From: CAWINY01 sp963837635
GTDB taxonomy: Bacteria; Acidobacteriota; Terriglobia; Terriglobales; Acidobacteriaceae
Reading direction: 5' to 3'
Length of the DNA: 64,000 nt
NCBI GenBank assembly: GCA_963837635.1
Contig: CAWINY010000007.1
Span: forward strand, 1,054,001 to 1,118,000
Shown here: positions 63,226-64,000 of the stretch, one piece after another
Layout of the letters: every line of letters begins with the position of its first letter
How positions within the stretch are numbered: the first letter of the stretch is position 1
Made by a program: the position numbers and the translations under genes
Notes under the pieces: model-generated
Told to the model about the DNA's origin: nothing
The model's database searches: none
What the model saw: the letters and a program-made list of their open reading frames with translations, nothing else

Positions 63226-64000
63226 TTACAGCGGGATATTCCCGTGCTTCTTGGGTGGATTTTTGTCGCGCTTGGTCTGCAGCATCTCCAGCGCGTCGAT
63301 CAGGCGGCGGCGGGTCTCATGCGGCGAGATCACCGCATCCACGAATCCACGGTCGGCCGCCACATACGGATTGGCGAAACGCTCGCGGAATTCCTCGATC
63401 TTTTGCGCGCGCAGATTCTCGCGTTCTTTCGTGTCCTTCACTTTGCTGAGCTCGCCCTTGTAGACGATGTCCACCGCGCCCTCCGGGCCCATGACGGCGA
63501 TTTCGGCGGTCGGCCAGGCGTAGTTGATGTCGGCGCGGATGTGCTTGGAAGCCATCACGCAGTAGGCCCCGCCATAGGCTTTGCGGGTGATCACGGTGAT
63601 CTTGGGCACGGTGGCTTCGGCAAAGGCATACAGCAGCTTGGCGCCGTGGCGGATAACGCCGCCGTACTCCTGGTTGGTGCCGGGCAGAAAGCCGGGCACA
63701 TCTTCGAAGGTGATCAGCGGGAGATTGAAGGCGTCGCAGAAGCGCACGAAACGCGCCCCCTTGACTGACGAATTAATGTCCAGCACGCCCGCCAGAAAGG
63801 CCGGCTGGTTGGCCACAATGGCCACGGATCGGCCATTCAGCCGCGCAAAGCCGACCACGATGTTTTTGGCGTAGTGCTCCTGAACCTCGTAGAAGTAGCC
63901 GTCATCGACCACCGCATGGACCACGTCCTTGATGTCATAAGGCAGGTTGGACTCGCTTGGCACGATGGTGTCGAGCTTCTCGTCGGAGCGGTCGATGGGA
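63226..64000 (-). CDS. Acyl-CoA carboxylase carboxyltransferase subunit (propionyl/acetyl-CoA type), C-terminal part
   Basis: The gene enters from the right edge; about 258 codons are visible, nearly half of a protein usually about 510-540 residues long. VGFARLNGRSVAIVANQP, FVRFCDAFNLPLITFEDVPGFLPGTNQEYGGVIRHGAKLLYAFAEATVPKITVI and KAYGGAYCVMASKHIRAD are diagnostic of the biotin-dependent carboxyltransferase C-terminal crotonase-like domain, with AVMGPEGAVDIVY. The partner biotin carboxylase gene is outside. It could serve propionyl-CoA, acetyl-CoA or another acyl-CoA. Confidence 0.92.
   Translation of the reverse strand, partial: PIDRSDEKLDTIVPSESNLPYDIKDVVHAVVDDGYFYEVQEHYAKNIVVGFARLNGRSVAIVANQPAFLAGVLDINSSVKGARFVRFCDAFNLPLITFEDVPGFLPGTNQEYGGVIRHGAKLLYAFAEATVPKITVITRKAYGGAYCVMASKHIRADINYAWPTAEIAVMGPEGAVDIVYKGELSKVKDTKERENLRAQKIEEFRERFANPYVAADRGFVDAVISPHETRRRLIDALEMLQTKRDKNPPKKHGNIPL

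Overview
The window is a GC-rich bacterial chromosome segment, most likely from an acidobacterium of the Terriglobia type. This is an inference from gene content: an unbroken str-S10-spc-alpha ribosomal cluster, futalosine-pathway menaquinone synthesis (MqnE), a lipoprotein with Ig-like and propeller-like regions, CheX/CheD-type chemotaxis, and many intergenic inverted repeats. No rRNA or other marker is present to settle it.

Layout. 1-7134 (+) holds late flagellar genes: flgK (3' part), flgL, flagellin, fliD, fliS, flbD, motA, motB. 7135-18603 is an accessory block inserted between motility and chemotaxis genes: an IS1380-family insertion sequence; a gene for a 1530-residue protein made almost wholly of an eight-residue repeat; a TPR/SPINDLY-type O-GlcNAc-transferase homologue; and, on the other strand, a UDP-galactopyranose mutase and a GT-B glycosyltransferase. 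18604-29738 (-) is a chemotaxis cluster: two chemoreceptors, three CheX-like phosphatases, CheW, CheA, CheR, CheD, two CheY and CheB. 30215-32281 (+) carries guaB and a vanZ-like gene. 32465-55447 (-) is the ribosomal cluster from rpsL to rplQ, including tuf, fusA, secY, adk, map, infA and rpoA. 55448-64000 holds a lipoprotein, mqnE, a small secreted protein, an M48 protease, phoU and the 3' part of an acyl-CoA carboxylase carboxyltransferase gene.

The most interesting signal is the repeat-protein locus. A close match to a flagellar sigma-28 promoter (TAAA-N15-GACGATAT) lies about 75 bases before its GTG start, and a strong ribosome binding site fixes that start. Related GCCGATAG-type sites precede flagellin, flbD-motAB and both receptors, and a weaker one precedes fliD. 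The repeat protein has no Sec signal, is rich in Thr and Ser, and is followed by an OGT homologue. I infer an undescribed, motility-co-regulated, probably O-glycosylated repeat protein, possibly exported by the flagellar apparatus. Its DNA repeats at three levels: 24 bp, modules of 7, 10 or 17 units, and a 1296-bp duplication that I could not distinguish between copies.

The second signal is in the gaps of the ribosomal cluster. Most hold degenerate 7-bp tandem repeats, usually as inverted pairs, with a different heptamer in different gaps. In six genes the heptamer run starts at the TAG stop codon. A separate class has a 10-bp period. Two essential genes, rpsQ and rpsC, each carry a single-base insertion that breaks the frame; base-calling or assembly error is the likeliest reason, and the consensus deserves checking.
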